Shown here: positions 23,239-35,290 of the stretch, in pieces
Position numbering within the stretch: position 1 is the stretch's first letter
Layout: every line of letters begins with the position of its first letter
Assembly: GCA_950295325.1 (NCBI GenBank)
Contig: OX485804.1
Span: 69,354,033-69,418,032 of the forward strand
From: Polytrichum commune
Lineage: Eukaryota; Streptophyta; Polytrichopsida; Polytrichales; Polytrichaceae
Length of the DNA: 64,000 nt
Direction: 5' to 3'
The notes under the pieces: model-generated
Told to the model about the DNA's origin: nothing
Seen by the model: only the letters and a program-made list of their open reading frames with translations
The model's database searches: none
Program-made: the position numbers and the translations under genes

Positions 23239-23566
23239 CACTAAACAGTCCTATTAGCGTGGGGTGGAAAAACAGTGTGGAAGTAATTAGTGTGGGCCAC
23301 TCTAATTTTCCAGTCAAGGTGAAATTACAGTGAGTCCAAATCCCCTGGTCTTTGAGTAAGTCTCCCAAGACATTAAATATTAGTTATAGGACAAAAGTAG
23401 CACAAACTAACAAAAGGACCCACACTAATTCATGTGATCTGTGCTATTTTTCTACTGGAAATGTAGTGTGGGTTGAAAATTAACGTGGCCCACATTATTT
23501 CTCGACATGAGAATTAGCGCGGGCTCTAGAAAGTTGTGTGGCCCATAGTAGTAGTATTATATAGTG
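23239..23566 (+). mobile_element. MITE family D, copy 2
   Basis: Ends CACTAAACAGTC and ATATAGTG. Internal taattagtgtgggccac and gagaattagcgcgggctctag match copy 1. AGTTA occurs just outside both ends and may be a target duplication or an extended TIR. Confidence 0.75.
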
Positions 23567-25330
23567 CAGTTAAGAGAAACTCAAAGTGATCTCATGCAAT
23601 CTACGTGGACATCTTTTTGGATATACTTACATGACATCTTACACTTGAGGTAAGAGATGAAAGTGCATGTTAACAAGTTTAAGTCTAGAAAAGCGATGTA
23701 GTTAACAACTTGCCTTTTTGAGATCTCGGAGGCCGTAAGAGTTTGGAATCGTCACCTTGGAGATGTTTATAGTTTGTGATAAGGTACTGATGGACACTGA
23801 CACTTTCATGGAACGTGACCAATCTTGAACTAAGTGTAGCTAATCCTTCAGAGATATTTCAGATTTGTATGATAGTTGAGGGGACTGGACCCCCCAGTGT
23901 GGCCGGGGTATGAGAGTGGGCGAACTTAGACTCCACGTAAGAGCTTTCAAGGTAGATAAAAAGTCTTAACCCTTAAACACTTAGGTGCTATTCTTATTAG
24001 AAATTTGAAGTCCCCAATGGCCGTTGCCTAAAAGAAAACCACATAATTTATCAAACTTTCAACAGTACGAACTTGAAGGTAACTACATCCTTGACCATCC
24101 CACAAAATTTTCAGATCATTTTCATGCATGTATAATATGGTAGATTAGGGGAAGATGGTCATTGTGTAGTGTTAGGCAACACCCAAAAAAACCCAAAAAA
24201 ATTGTTTAGAAAAGAAAATTGCATTCTTCTTAGAATTTATTTCTCTTCCCAAAAAGCATTACCCCCCCTCCCCCCCTACCCCTATGACTCCTCCTAAACA
24301 AATGCAAACTCTCTTTATTTATTGGTTATAGATGCCTCAACCTTGGACGCTATATGAGATAGAGTCTCCAACTTATGGAATTTGAAGCAACACCTCATGA
24401 GGCCGCTTCGCCCTTGGAGAAGGGTGATATTATGTCCTAAACAATGTTCATAGTTGTGATGCTCAGCAAGGTGACGCTTGTGTACTAAGGTAGATATACA
24501 GAAAACGGTGAAACTTAGTTGTTTTGGCCAAAAAAGAGTGGCTTGAAACTTGTGCAATATTTTCGGAGATGGAGTACATGAAATGGTGAGGAATGCAACT
24601 TGTTTTTGTAATTTAATTCCTTGTAAACAGTTAGTTAACATTTGCCCCAAAGAGGAAGGTGAGTCAATCTACCTACTTGTACCCCTAGAGTCTCTCTAAT
24701 CTAAGCATCAAAATAACCTACTTTGCATACAAATGCACACAAAACGGTTAACTCAATGGCATCCAAAGGTGATCACAAGTGGTGTGAAACAACATACTAT
24801 CCATCCAATCACAAATGCCCTATTTTGGGCCATCACTTTTATAATTAACCATTTCTATAATTCATGGATGGTTTCCTAATTTCATCTATGGCGGCTACGA
24901 TTAACCTAAATACTTCTTTCAACCTGTGACTTGCATTATTTTCTGCCCAAGCTGCTAGAAATCTATCGTAATGGGGCTCCACCTAAGAGGAATAACCGCG
25001 TCCATACTCGTGATTGGGCAAGCAGAGTAGATGATCTTTGTGGAGTAAACGAATCACACTCTGAACATGGGCCTCAATATTGTAGTACCTTTATCACTTC
25101 GGCAATAATTAAACTCTTTAAGGAAAAAAAACAAAAAAAACAAACAAACAAACAAACACTTTGGAAATTGTATTTTTTAAATCTCAAAAATTAACATGGG
25201 GAATAATGATTTTTCCTTTAAATCCGAAATTGGAGATCCTAAAAATAGAATATAGCAATTATGTTCCTATAAATAGCCAAGACAGTAAGGCACTCTGGTA
25301 TCTCTATGAGTGTGGATGACTCATTCTCTC
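23567..25330. other. Intergenic, with a partial family I element
   Basis: No gene recognised. About 24,845-24,965 repeats the right part of TIR family I (ataattcatggatggtttcc ... ctgcccaagctgctagaaa). C-rich runs are at about 24,264-24,282. A 111-codon minus-strand frame at 24,315-24,650 has no recognisable domain. Confidence 0.4.
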
Positions 25331-25337
25331 ATCAGAA

Positions 25338-25595
25338 GTGAGACTTGAGCAAGTGCCTCTGGATGAGCCTCACACACAACTATGGACAATTCCAACTGCC
25401 AATATGACGTATGTTAGATCGCAAAACTACACAAATATGGAGGTTGGTGAGCATAGAATACAAACATTCAAAGTTGTAGTTGTTGTGTCGTTGCTTTTGA
25501 TGTTGTTGTTTGACGTTCTTGTCCCCATAAATGCACATCCCTTCTTATTATGTCGGGAGGAGTGGTTTGTCCAAACATACTTAAATGTCAGTTGA
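25338..25595 (+). other. Open frame paralogous to one at 36.5-36.8 kb
   Basis: 85 codons. The segment IPTANMTYVRSQNYTNMEVG, then IQTFKVVVVV and a Leu/Val-rich hydrophobic stretch, is closely matched on the minus strand at 36,523-36,849 (IPTINMTYIRSQNYTTMLVG, IQTFEVVIVV). Similarity extends at DNA level, so this is a duplicated segment or unknown repeat. Whether it is expressed as protein is unknown. Confidence 0.3.
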
Positions 25596-25904
25596 TGAAT
25601 CAATGTGGAATTCAAGGGTTTTATTCAAAGGTTGCATGCCCTAATTGGCAATAATCCTCCAACATTAAGGTAGCGGCACTTCAAGTCTAGCAAGTTCTGA
25701 TTGGAATGAAGTGTTGTATCCACTGTGGCAGGGGGATTGTTGAATCTCCCATTACATTTAAGCTTATAGTAGATGCTAAACCAAAATCCATTCTACACTG
25801 TGAAGTAGGCATGGAGCTAGTGAGTATTCTTATTACATGATATTGCCCTAAAAGCTACCCTTTTGAAAACCACTAGACACAAAATTGGAGTTGCCTCCAC
25901 ATCG

Positions 25905-26795
25905 TTTCTCAAACGTCGCAAAAAGGTTCATGAGGCATACTTCTCATCTTTGAATGTCAGAAAATGAGGAGCAAGTCCGCCCATCAAATCATGCCTTGGT
26001 CATATCACAGCCTTGATTATTATTAAGTTGGTTGGCATGTTATTGCTGCTTCATCTGTTCCCTCAAACAATATGGGTGGGACTAGGAGGAATTCCGGAAA
26101 CTGTTTCTCAAATGTCACAAAAAGGCTCATGAGACATATTTCACATCTTTGAGTGTCAGAGAGTGAGGAGCAGGTCCGCCCATCAATTCATGCCTTGGTC
26201 ATATCACAGCCTTGATTGTGAAGAAATTGGTTGGCATATTATTCCTGCTTCATCTGTTCCCTCAAACAATATGGGTGGGAATAGCAGGAATTCCGGAAAC
26301 TGTTTCTCAAATGTCACAAAAAGGCTCATGAGACATATTTCACATCTTTTAGTGTCAGAGAGTGAGGAGCAGGTCCGCCCATCAATTCATGCCTTGGTCA
26401 TATCACAGCCTTGATTGTTAAGAAGTTGGTTGGCATATTATTCCTGCTTCATCTGTTCCCTCAAACAATATGGGTCGTAATACCAGGAATTCCGGAAACT
26501 GTCTCTCAAACGTCACAAAAAGGCTCATGAGACATATTTCACATCTTTGAGTGTCACAGAGTGAGGAGCAGGTCCGCCCATCAATTCATGCCTTGGTCAT
26601 ATCACAGCCTTGATTGTTAAGAAATTGGTTGGCATATTATGCCTGCTTCATCTGTTCCCTCAAACAATATGGGTCGGAATACCAGGCTTTCCAGAAACTG
26701 TTTCACATCTTTGAATGCCAGATAGTGAGGACCAAGTCCGCCCATCAAATCATGCCTTGGTCATTCATGCTTGTGTTGAAATACAGCCTCACAAG
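25905..26795. repeat. 199-bp tandem repeat, about 4.5 copies
   Basis: CCTCAAACAATATGGG recurs at 26,061, 26,260, 26,459 and 26,658, exactly 199 bp apart. Units contain gtccgcccatcaa-tcatgcc, ttggttggcat-ttatt and ggaattccggaaactgt. The last unit has lost about 60 bp. Confidence 0.92.
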
Positions 26796-26799
26796 GTAG

Positions 26800-28692
26800 A
26801 TATACATTCCGAGGGTGTCAATTGTACATAGAACTGCTTGGATTTCAAACATTGGATCTTGAATTTTCAGGAAGCAGTGTGTCTGGAGCCAGGTGGTAGC
26901 TACGTTTATAAGAGCATGTGAGCCCCTGGATTCCGAGAACTCCGCTTATTTCACAGAAGGCTCCTCAAATTAGGGCTTGACAGAGCTGCTCCAAGTCTCT
27001 TCAGTTCCTCAGACTGCTGCAGACGAATCATTCACATGTGAATTTAGGAACAACGCATCAGTTTCAGACAGTGATTCTCGTATGTAAAATGTAGTAGATA
27101 CATCACATATTCATAGATGAATGGATATTTTGAATATCATGTGATGGATACTGGCTTGAGTCACTTGGGCCACACTCAATTTCTTGCAAATATTACGTTG
27201 TGGGGCACACCAATTTTGGAAACAATTTCGTGACCTGACAGGATTCAGCTTAGGATGTCATCACAACTGTTCTGCTGGCAATGGAAGATAGACGAACCAT
27301 CAGAAAATTTTCAGAGCTCAGCGCACTTTCTCCAAACATTATTAAACACATTGTGTGCCAAAAATCAATGTTACTCACGAAGTAGACTGCTCTGACTTGA
27401 CTGGTCTTGAAGAAGCAGTCGGATTTCATAAGCTTTATTAGAGCGTCATCTTGCGATGCCTCCTCAGTAACTCCTTGGAAGAAGAGAAACGCCCACATTC
27501 TGTGGACCTTACAATACAGAAAGATTGCAACGGGACAAACCTAATCGATGTAATGGCTCGCCTCAGTGAGCTCCGAAAAATCTGAATTGGGGTGGATCCG
27601 GAGTCAATGGTGACGGCAAACAAATTTGTTATTGTTCTGAAAAGAATGGCTGTACGGTCTCCAGAGCTAATTGTACAGGCTCTCAGGTACCAATGATAAG
27701 TTCTCCCTCCTGGCAAGGCCTCACATAGATGTCTATGGTATCGTTCTTCCATGAAGCCACCCACCCACAAAGTCTGCGAGACTGCACAAATCACAAATTC
27801 AAAGAAACAATCAGAGGAGAAACAAACTAAAGATAGAATTCACTAGAAACTACACTGCTGCTAATCATGTGCAACTAGATGAAAAATCCAAAATACTAAA
27901 ACCCTAAACCCTTATCCTCGTCAATGACAACAATTATAAGCAGTGATATCAACAGCCATTTTTCATTTGAGGAATTATTGTGTCAGTCACCCTCTTGGCA
28001 CATCCCTTGTCCTCTTACATTCAAGAACTTAATAAGACCCCCTTACATTCTGATCTTTTATATGCTTGCACCTGATCAATTGCCATATTTGATACAGAAG
28101 TATACACACTTCTTGAAGGTCTAAACAGTTCATTAGTAAGCAACCAAACCAAGCACAATCAATTTCAGTAACCAAAGTCACTGTCGATCCAATCCAACAT
28201 CCAATCAACCATTTTACAGCCTTTGGGTGAAATTCAAGAGCCTTCACAAATTCATGGTCGCAGCCTTAGTGCACATGGTGTTTGGTAAACCCCTAAATCC
28301 TTTCCACTTGCTCAGACTCATTCTGTCTTTCGACTTGGAGGTGAAGTACACAGGTGTTATTCGATTACTTTTCTTCGTCAGTCGCCTATATTTGATTGGT
28401 ATGTGGTTCAGTGAGGATCAAAGAACAAACACCATAAAAACACATGTTTAAAAGAGGTTGGACTACATCTTCCGATTTTTATCAATTACTCCACACTCAA
28501 TAGTGAACACAATTGGGAGAACCTATGTATTTAGTTAAAAAATAAACAAACGTGAACTTCCAATAACCGTAATCAAATCAGGGAAGGTCAGATTTTCAGT
28601 CAGATTTCTGATGCTGATGCTGATGCTTCATCATACATTTGCTAATGCAACACAAGTTTCATTGTAAACGAACTGAATTACAGCCACCCTTG
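26800..28692. other. Downstream flank of the DUF604 gene; unassigned exon-like pieces
   Basis: The minus strand between 27,800 and 27,380 has two open pieces with plausible splice sites: one ending ATTG|gtacct near 27,690, and one (WAFLFFQGVTEEASQDDALI) ending TTC|gtgagt near 27,380. I do not recognise them, and they may be 3' UTR or intergenic. The rest shows no gene. Confidence 0.25.
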
Positions 28693-31600
28693 CTATTCGT
28701 CAGGAAAAAATGATTTGGAAGCTGATTTTATTACCTCAAACCAAGAGTAGTCAAGGGGAGTACTTCGGACGCGGATCCGCTCCACAGGGTTCAGCCCTGT
28801 ATCACAAGCGGTCAAGTTCTTCTTTGATTGGTCCTCCTTCATATACACGGTTTCAATCAACCCTTCTGACGTTGACTTCGCCCGTCTATCTTTCATAAAA
28901 AACAGCGTCGCCTGCTTACACGGGTCCGAGGGAATCTCCCGGATGTTGAATGGGAAATGGGACCTTGCCTTGTCTCCATACCATGATAAAAAAGTCCTTG
29001 GCACTTCCTCAAGTTCCCAAGGTGCCATGAACCCTCGGTAAACACGTACCACATATCCTGTGGAGATGGAGAACGAATAGCGTCGTTGGCGTCCATACGT
29101 GATTGTCTGCTGTAGCATGCTGGCTTGCTCAGCTTTCGCAGCTTTCATCAACTTTCGCACCCCTTCAAGCTTGCTCAGACCAGGAAAAATGGGTGCAATC
29201 ACATCCAAGTGGTGGATGGACAACAAGGGCGTCAACGGGTGCGCGGCCATTAGTCCCAGTGGGTCTCCATAGATATCAAACTGCAATACATTTTCACCAT
29301 CCAGATCAGAGCAGAAAGAAAAGAAAAGAAAGATGACTCCAATATTGCCACCAACGTGAATTATGGTGTTGCTTCATTTCAAGTTGGTCCAACTGTATAT
29401 GCAATACCGAAACCAGCATTACAAGAATCAGAGAGCCCCCGACAACCACTGCCTCCTTTCAAAGGTGAACGCCTTGAACGAGCGCGAACAAGCTGGCTGG
29501 CACCTATCTACCCAGGCTCCCACATGGTGAATTGAGAATATCCAGTGCACCCAGATACCCCACTATGATCGGGTGGATCAGAGGTGATAGAGTGCAACAG
29601 AAAAAGTGCTATGAAGGTCACCCATCCAAGTACTATTCCGGCCTTAGGTGGCTTAGCCTTTGAGTTCCCATGGGATCCAGGGTAAAACCTTGCGTTTTAG
29701 CCACCCTCTAGATCAGAGCAGAACTTCCAACCATTAGACCTACAAACTCATGTGGCCGGACACACACAAAATGGAAGAGATGACTCCAATATCGCCACCA
29801 GTGTAATTTATGGTGTTACTTCCTTTTCATGTTAATCTAATTCTATATGTGATCCCGGAACGGGTTCTACGAGAATTACTGCCTCCTTTTAAGCCGGCCC
29901 ACACCTATTAGAACACCTGTCAGAACAGAACCTCCCACCACACAAACTCATGTGCCCAGACACACACACAAAATGAAGAAGTGACTCCCATGTTGCCATC
30001 GGTGTGAATTATGATGTTGCTTTGATTCCAAGTTAATCTCTTTTTATATATAATCCCCAAACAGGCATCACAAGAATTATTAGAGAGTCCTTGAAGATTA
30101 CTGCCTCCTTTTGACCCGGCCTGCACCTATCTCCCCCAAGGCCAAGCCCCTAGGTTTCCACATGGTTGAGTGGGCCATGGTGCTAGGTTTGCACAGGAAA
30201 TAAAGTGGCAGAAAGGGCACCCATTCTAGCACTTTCCCATTAGATCCGGGTTAAGGCATTGAGTTTAAACCAACCCTCCAGACACAGACAAGCAGGCAAT
30301 CTACTGCAAATATTCTTACTTTGTGTACAATGACAAATCCACTCTTGAAACCCCTGTGACCTTGTAGAATTAGTTACTCACAGTGTCCCGAAACCCTAAT
30401 TCTCAGTGACTGTTTACTTTCTAAACTGTCCCGAGTGAAATTTTAGAGACAAGTGAGCTTATTCTTTGGTAACTACAATGACCAAGTACTACCAGAAAGT
30501 GGGTAGCTTTACAAGGGACTGGAATTACCAATCTCAAACTTCTCAAAAGATCATAGACAAGCGGGGGTTGCGTGATGCAATGCGCTAGTGACAGCTTCAT
30601 GTGATCCTTGTAAGCTTTGAATAATTACAGAAAAAAGCAGTGTCCCAACACACAAATCATTCAGTGGCGAGTCATCTCATGACACTCGAAATGTGTGCAA
30701 TTCGACTGCTTATATTAGCTTCAGGTATTCAGGGAGAAGGTACCTGATGAAACCCCCGATTCTTGATGATGGGAACCCCAAGCTCTGTAATGCAGGCATG
30801 CATTCGGTCATCACTCCCAAATAGCTCCGGATATCTGCCCAGCCAAAACCAAAGATCTTCACTCCCCTAGTCACATTCAGACAAAGTAGCTATCTCACAA
30901 AATAGATCGGCTGAATACCACACTCACCTGATCAACACTGCGCAACTCCAAGACCTAATAGGAGCTTAAATTGTTTTCTGTGGGCATTTGAATAAGAGCT
31001 TGATATTGTGTTTTCTACTATTCGTATTAATCTGATCAATTCATGCGAGTTGAAGCCTAATACGAAGTGTGCCAGAATTGCTCAAAGACAAGTTCACTAG
31101 TTTGATGCACCTAAGCAATCAGAGCTTGTACCATGCAACCCTCACAAGCGGAAATTTCCAATTGCATCAGATCCTCAAAAATGACTACCACCTTGAATTG
31201 CCCCAGGATGAACCTAAACTTACAACCTGACCTACGTGCAAGATCTTTGCAACCAGCCTTCATCACCTGGCCTTAATAATTGACCAGCGCCCAAAATTCT
31301 CCAAAATGAGAAGCTCACCCCAGTTTCAGGCATGCAAAAAGCCTTTCTATATACTGAATCAGACCTCAGCTGAATAAGATCCTCTCAGGAGATGAAGATA
31401 TCAGTCTCAATGATTGAGATCTATGAAAACCTTGCAATGAAATGACAGGGATGAGAGAAAGGGCAGGAAATATGTGCTGATGAAGGCAACTCTAAGTCAC
31501 AGACTTCCTATGTAATCCCTTTCTAAGTAAGGGATCTCAGTTGCAAGATACATTCCAAGGAGATGGCTATGAAGATCTGTCTCAGTGACTGAGATAAATC

Positions 31601-33481
31601 TGTGATAACCTTGCAGTGATGCCCATGAGAGAGGGGGCAGAGAAATCATATTCCTGACTCACAGACTTCCTGCATACTCTCTTTCTAAGGGATTTCAGTT
31701 GAATGAGATTTTCTAAGGAAATTGCAGTGATGGGAGAAAGGGCAGAGAAATCACACTCATGAAACACAGACCTCCTGTGTATTCTCTTTCCAAGGGATTT
31801 CAGCCAAACAAGATACCCTCAGGAGATAAATAAAATTTCATCTCCGTGACTACTTAAGAATCTGTAACAACCTTGCAGTGATGGGCATGAGAGAAAGGGC
31901 GAAGACATCCTATTCCCAACTAACAGACTACCTGTGTAGTCTCAGACTAAGGGATTTCAACCGATCAATATGCACTCAGGAGATGATGAATAGATCAAAC
32001 TCAGTGACTGCGAAGAATCTGGGACATACCTAGCAGTGATGAGCACAAAAGAAAGGGGAGCCACACACCGGTGAAGGCAAACATCTAGCATCTTCAAGAG
32101 GGCTTTGGCAGGAAATTCCAATTCCCAACTGACAGACTTCCTGCGTATTTTGTTTCTAAGGAATTTCAACTGAACAAGAAGAAATCAATCTCAGTAACTG
32201 TGACGAATCTGTGATAAACCTTGCAGTAAATGGGAATAAGAGATAGGGGAGTTACATACCGGTGAAGGCAATCATCTTGCAATTTGGAGAGGGCTTTGGC
32301 AAGAAAATCCTATTCCCTATTCCCAGCTAACAGACTTCCTGGGTATTCTGTTTCTAAGGGATTTTCAGCCGACCAGGAAGAAATCAAACTCCGTGACTGC
32401 GAAGAATCTGGGAAAAACTTGCAGTAATGGGCATAAGCGAAAGAGGAGGTACATACCGGTGAAGGCAATCATCTTGCATTTTGGAGAGGGCTTTAGCCAG
32501 AGGGTAGCTGATGGCAAACCCACCTCCACCATAAGCCATGCCATAAGAGAACTCGGTATTCTGCAAATGACTCTCAGACTGGCTTCCGATGTAGTACATC
32601 TGTGAGGGATCGTAGTTTGAGAGCATCCTCACAAGATTGTCGGTGAAGAACACGGTATCATCATCACCCATGACAAACCAATCGACATTCTTGAGCCCCA
32701 ACCTGAACGTCTCCGACACGATGCGAGCCAGACGCAACGCCGCCCGGTTACCGTTCCGTCTCGAGTACTTAAACTGCGAAGTGTTGGCCGAGATTCGAAA
32801 AGGCGGAAGGAGATGAGTATCATTCGAAGAAGAAGAAGAATTCCAAGCATTCTTCACAGGCTCCTCCAGCCACACGAACCCCCGCATATGCTTCGATGGC
32901 TGCCACCATTCCTTCACATACAGTTTCCTCGACTTCCATAGCTTCGAAGATGCTGCAATGCCAAACACTATGTTCTTCAAACTCGTCTTCCTCGGCCTTA
33001 CCCCAATCTCTTCTTCCTTTTCCTTACTACCCAAACCTTCGTCAACCTCCTTCTTCTTCACCTCCTTCTCCGTATCCTTCACCTTACCTAAACTTAACCC
33101 GTTTGCGTTTGCGTTTGAGCTTGAGTTTGGGTTTGGGTTTAAGTTTGGGTTTTGATTTTTGGCAGCATTGTCTGGAAGTAAAACTCTTTTGTGAAGTTGC
33201 GAAGATGAGTTGGTGATCGAGCCAACTCCGGGACAGACAATCCGATCACCACAAGAATGCAAGTACCCCACGCACGGCTTGGCGCTGATGAAAACCAAGG
33301 AGACAGCATAGATGCAGGAACACAGACATGCTACCGCGAGGATGAGTGTGAGCTTCGAGCATCCTAGTCCTGGTCCTCCTGATGAATTAAGATGATGTTG
33401 ATGAAGTTGATGATGTTGATAATATTGATTCTCTGTCTGTTTGATCCCTCCCACCTCTATATTGCTGCTTCCCCTTGCCAT
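28693..33481 (-). CDS. DUF604 / fringe-like (GT31-type) Golgi glycosyltransferase, three exons
   Basis: Predicted type II membrane glycosyltransferase of the plant DUF604 family, related to fringe and beta-1,3-galactosyltransferases; the acceptor is unknown. Exons on the minus strand are 33,481-32,457, 30,834-30,744 and 29,280-28,693. The split codon CG|A gives Arg342; total 567 residues. Residues about 43-67 form the single membrane anchor (LTLILAVACLCSCIYAVSLV). An Asn/Pro- and Lys/Glu-rich stem follows. The domain has IVFGIAASSKLWKSRKLYVK, EWWQP, RIVSETFRLGLKNVDWFVMG and the metal-binding DDD (273-275). SYGMAYGGGGFAISYPLAKA is a hallmark of the family. Exon 2 supplies YPELFGSDDRMHACITELGV. 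Exon 3 starts FDIYGDPLGLMAAHP and contains the SIHHLDV segment. The C-terminus lacks an obvious extra domain. Introns carry SINEs and a tandem array. It looks intact and functional. Confidence 0.94.
29303..29723 (-). mobile_element. 5S rRNA-derived SINE-like unit 1
   Basis: On the minus strand, 29,706-29,590 resembles a full-length but degenerate 5S rRNA: ctggatcccatgggaactc, aggctaagcc, atagtacttggatgggtgac and a final tgttgcactc match conserved 5S segments, including the internal promoter region. It is followed by a unique body (gaggcagtggttg, cttgtaatgctggtttcgg) and a TTTCTTTTC-type tail. AGATCAGAGCAGAA occurs at both edges (29,303-29,316 and 29,710-29,723), as in a 14-bp target duplication. 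It lies in intron 2 of the DUF604 gene, in the sense orientation. Confidence 0.75.
29742..29954 (-). mobile_element. 5S-SINE-like unit 2 (head lost)
   Basis: Contains the SINE body (aaaggaggcagtaattct, taattctatatgtgatcc in reverse) but no clear 5S head. ACAAACTCATGTG flanks both sides (29,742-29,754 and 29,942-29,954). Because flanks of units 1 and 2 are themselves alike, tandem duplication is an alternative to independent insertion. Confidence 0.55.
29956..30286 (-). mobile_element. 5S-SINE-like unit 3
   Basis: The head at 30,284-30,190 keeps ccggatctaatggga and ctagaatgggtg of a 5S sequence but lacks the middle third. The body matches unit 1 (ggaggcagtaatcttcaa, cttgtgatgcctgtttggg). CCAGACACA occurs at both ends. 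Confidence 0.6.
31370..32456. repeat. Intron 1 tandem array copying the exon 1 / intron 1 junction
   Basis: Six or seven decaying units, marked by ccttgcagtgatgggcatgag, gagaaaggg, aacagacttcctg-gtatt and ctaagggatttca. The two units nearest the exon (about 32,222-32,310 and 32,030-32,110) include copies of the last codons of exon 1 and its 5' splice site (caccg|gtatgt and caccg|gtgtgt). The farther units have lost the exon-derived part. Confidence 0.9.
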
Positions 33482-35290
33482 AGCTGCTGTGCACTCTAAC
33501 CCTCTGTGCCACCACCTCCTCCGACCTCACCAACCTTAACCCTCCCTCCTACTCACCCACAATGTGACCGCTCCATCTCTGCTTGAAACATCTCTCCCTC
33601 TCTCTCTTTCAAGTTTCTTCATCTGTGAGCAAACGACTCCCCAGCTGCCATAGCTCGACCAGCAGCAGCAACCAAAACTAAGCCCCCCTACTTACTCATT
33701 CTGACCATCTTCACCATCTTCACCATCTTCATCTTCATCTTCATCTTCCTTGCATCCCCCTGCAAACTCCAAAGCTAACCATTCACCTATGTGTAAAAGC
33801 CTAAACCAACCCTGCTAAAGAACCTGTGAACTTTGAGAGAAACCCCCTTCTTCCACCCCTGCTTTGAGGTGATGCAGATCATACCAAAGCCCAATAAACC
33901 CCATAAACCCCCAGCACTAAGCAGTACCGTCCGCTTCTGTTCCTGTATCTGCCACCGCCGAGTGTATGATTTGGGTCAAAAACAAAAGCAGACTCGACTG
34001 CAGGGCAAAGTGACCAAAAGTACTACTTGCATCATCAAGTTCCGGCTCTTCGGAACTCGACTCCCTGCCCGAGTTGCGCCCTCCACCCAAAAACTTACAA
34101 AGTCGCCACAGAAACTACAAAACAAAAATTAAACTAAACTTAGCACCACCACCACCACAACCACACCACTGACACACCATGCACCCCTACTGCCACCTTA
34201 CAACTCAACTTGGACCATGCACGCAGCAACAGCAGCCACCTTGAAAGCTCTGCGCAAGGAGGTAGTAAACTTTGAAGCTTGCATGCCAGGCCACCATTAA
34301 TGCTGCAGTTAGTTGTTGCAGCTCACCACCAATTAATGAATGCAGCAGTCATCTGCCAGCGCTCTCTCTCTCTCTCTCTCTCTCCCTCCGCCAGATCACT
34401 CCTGGGGCCTTCCTCTGTCTAACCTGTCTCTCCCATAAGCAGAGCTGCTCTATCTCTCGAGTCAGTCACACATAGATATTCCCCCTTCTTCTGATTCTGC
34501 TGCTGCTGCTGGTGCCGTTTGGCAGGTGACGATCACAGAGTGAGTGAGTTAAGAAGGCAGTCACTCATGCCCCCATCACACCAAAATTTTCGTCCGGTTC
34601 CAGCCGTGAAATTTCTAGGATTATGTTCATAAATAGATGTTGGCCCACCAACTTTTCACACTGTCACAGCAGCCGGAGTTGCCCGACGACGGGTGGAGTC
34701 AAAAGTGGCCGGTGTGATCAGCCCCTCGATCTCTTCCAACCTCCCCATCGCCAACCTCCCCATCGCCAACCTCCCCATCGCCAGCTAAGTTCACTAAGTA
34801 GGTACACGCTTCCTGCAGGCAATTCCACCTGAGTTTGAGTCCTTCCGAGCTCTCTTTCCTTCGGTTTTGTCTCGTCTAAATTCAGGTAGAAAGGTCGAAT
34901 GTTTGTAGCCGCCGGCGACCCGGTATGTAGCTTATATAATAAGTGAGTTTAGGAGGTAAGAAGTTTATGAGCGGAGATGATGAGCATCTGTCTGTCTGTC
35001 TGTCTCACCGGACAGGTGTTGGACGTCCAGCACCCCGAAGCATTTCCTCCGGCCCCGAAATGGCAGGTTTCGTGGCCGAAAATGCCCGCCCAGTCATCAC
35101 TCATTCGATTTGTGGGGCCCGAGCTTGATTAGGGCATCGCCAGCATCTTCTTCTCCGAGGACGCCAGTGAAGAATTCCCCTCGACTAGGTAAATGAACAA
35201 GGTCAGGTAAGGTTTGGGGGGGTAAGTGCCCCTAAAACTACCCCATTTATGCGTATTTGGTGCCGCATACACTATCTGCGAAGGACCCTA
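33482..35290. other. Upstream region of the DUF604 gene
   Basis: Pyrimidine-rich leader-like sequence (CTCTCT runs at 33,590-33,615 and 34,361-34,385), a 15-bp triplicate (aacctccccatcgcc, 34,738-34,783) and GTCT repeats near 34,990. Probably the promoter and 5' UTR of the minus-strand gene, followed by spacer. No further gene was recognised. Confidence 0.4.

Noticed and set aside
24315-24650. 111-codon minus frame
   Set aside because: No recognised domain, no splice context, in repeat-rich DNA.
27250-27794. Overlapping minus frames of 82 and 118 codons
   Set aside because: No domain and no agreement with family structure. Kept only as exon-like pieces in the flank note.
29590-29706. Functional 5S rRNA gene
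   Set aside because: Several conserved 5S positions are changed and no normal gene context exists. Better explained as the head of a SINE-like repeat.
32896-33216. Plus-strand 106-codon frame
   Set aside because: Antisense to exon 1 of the DUF604 gene; low-complexity Ser/Pro/Leu.
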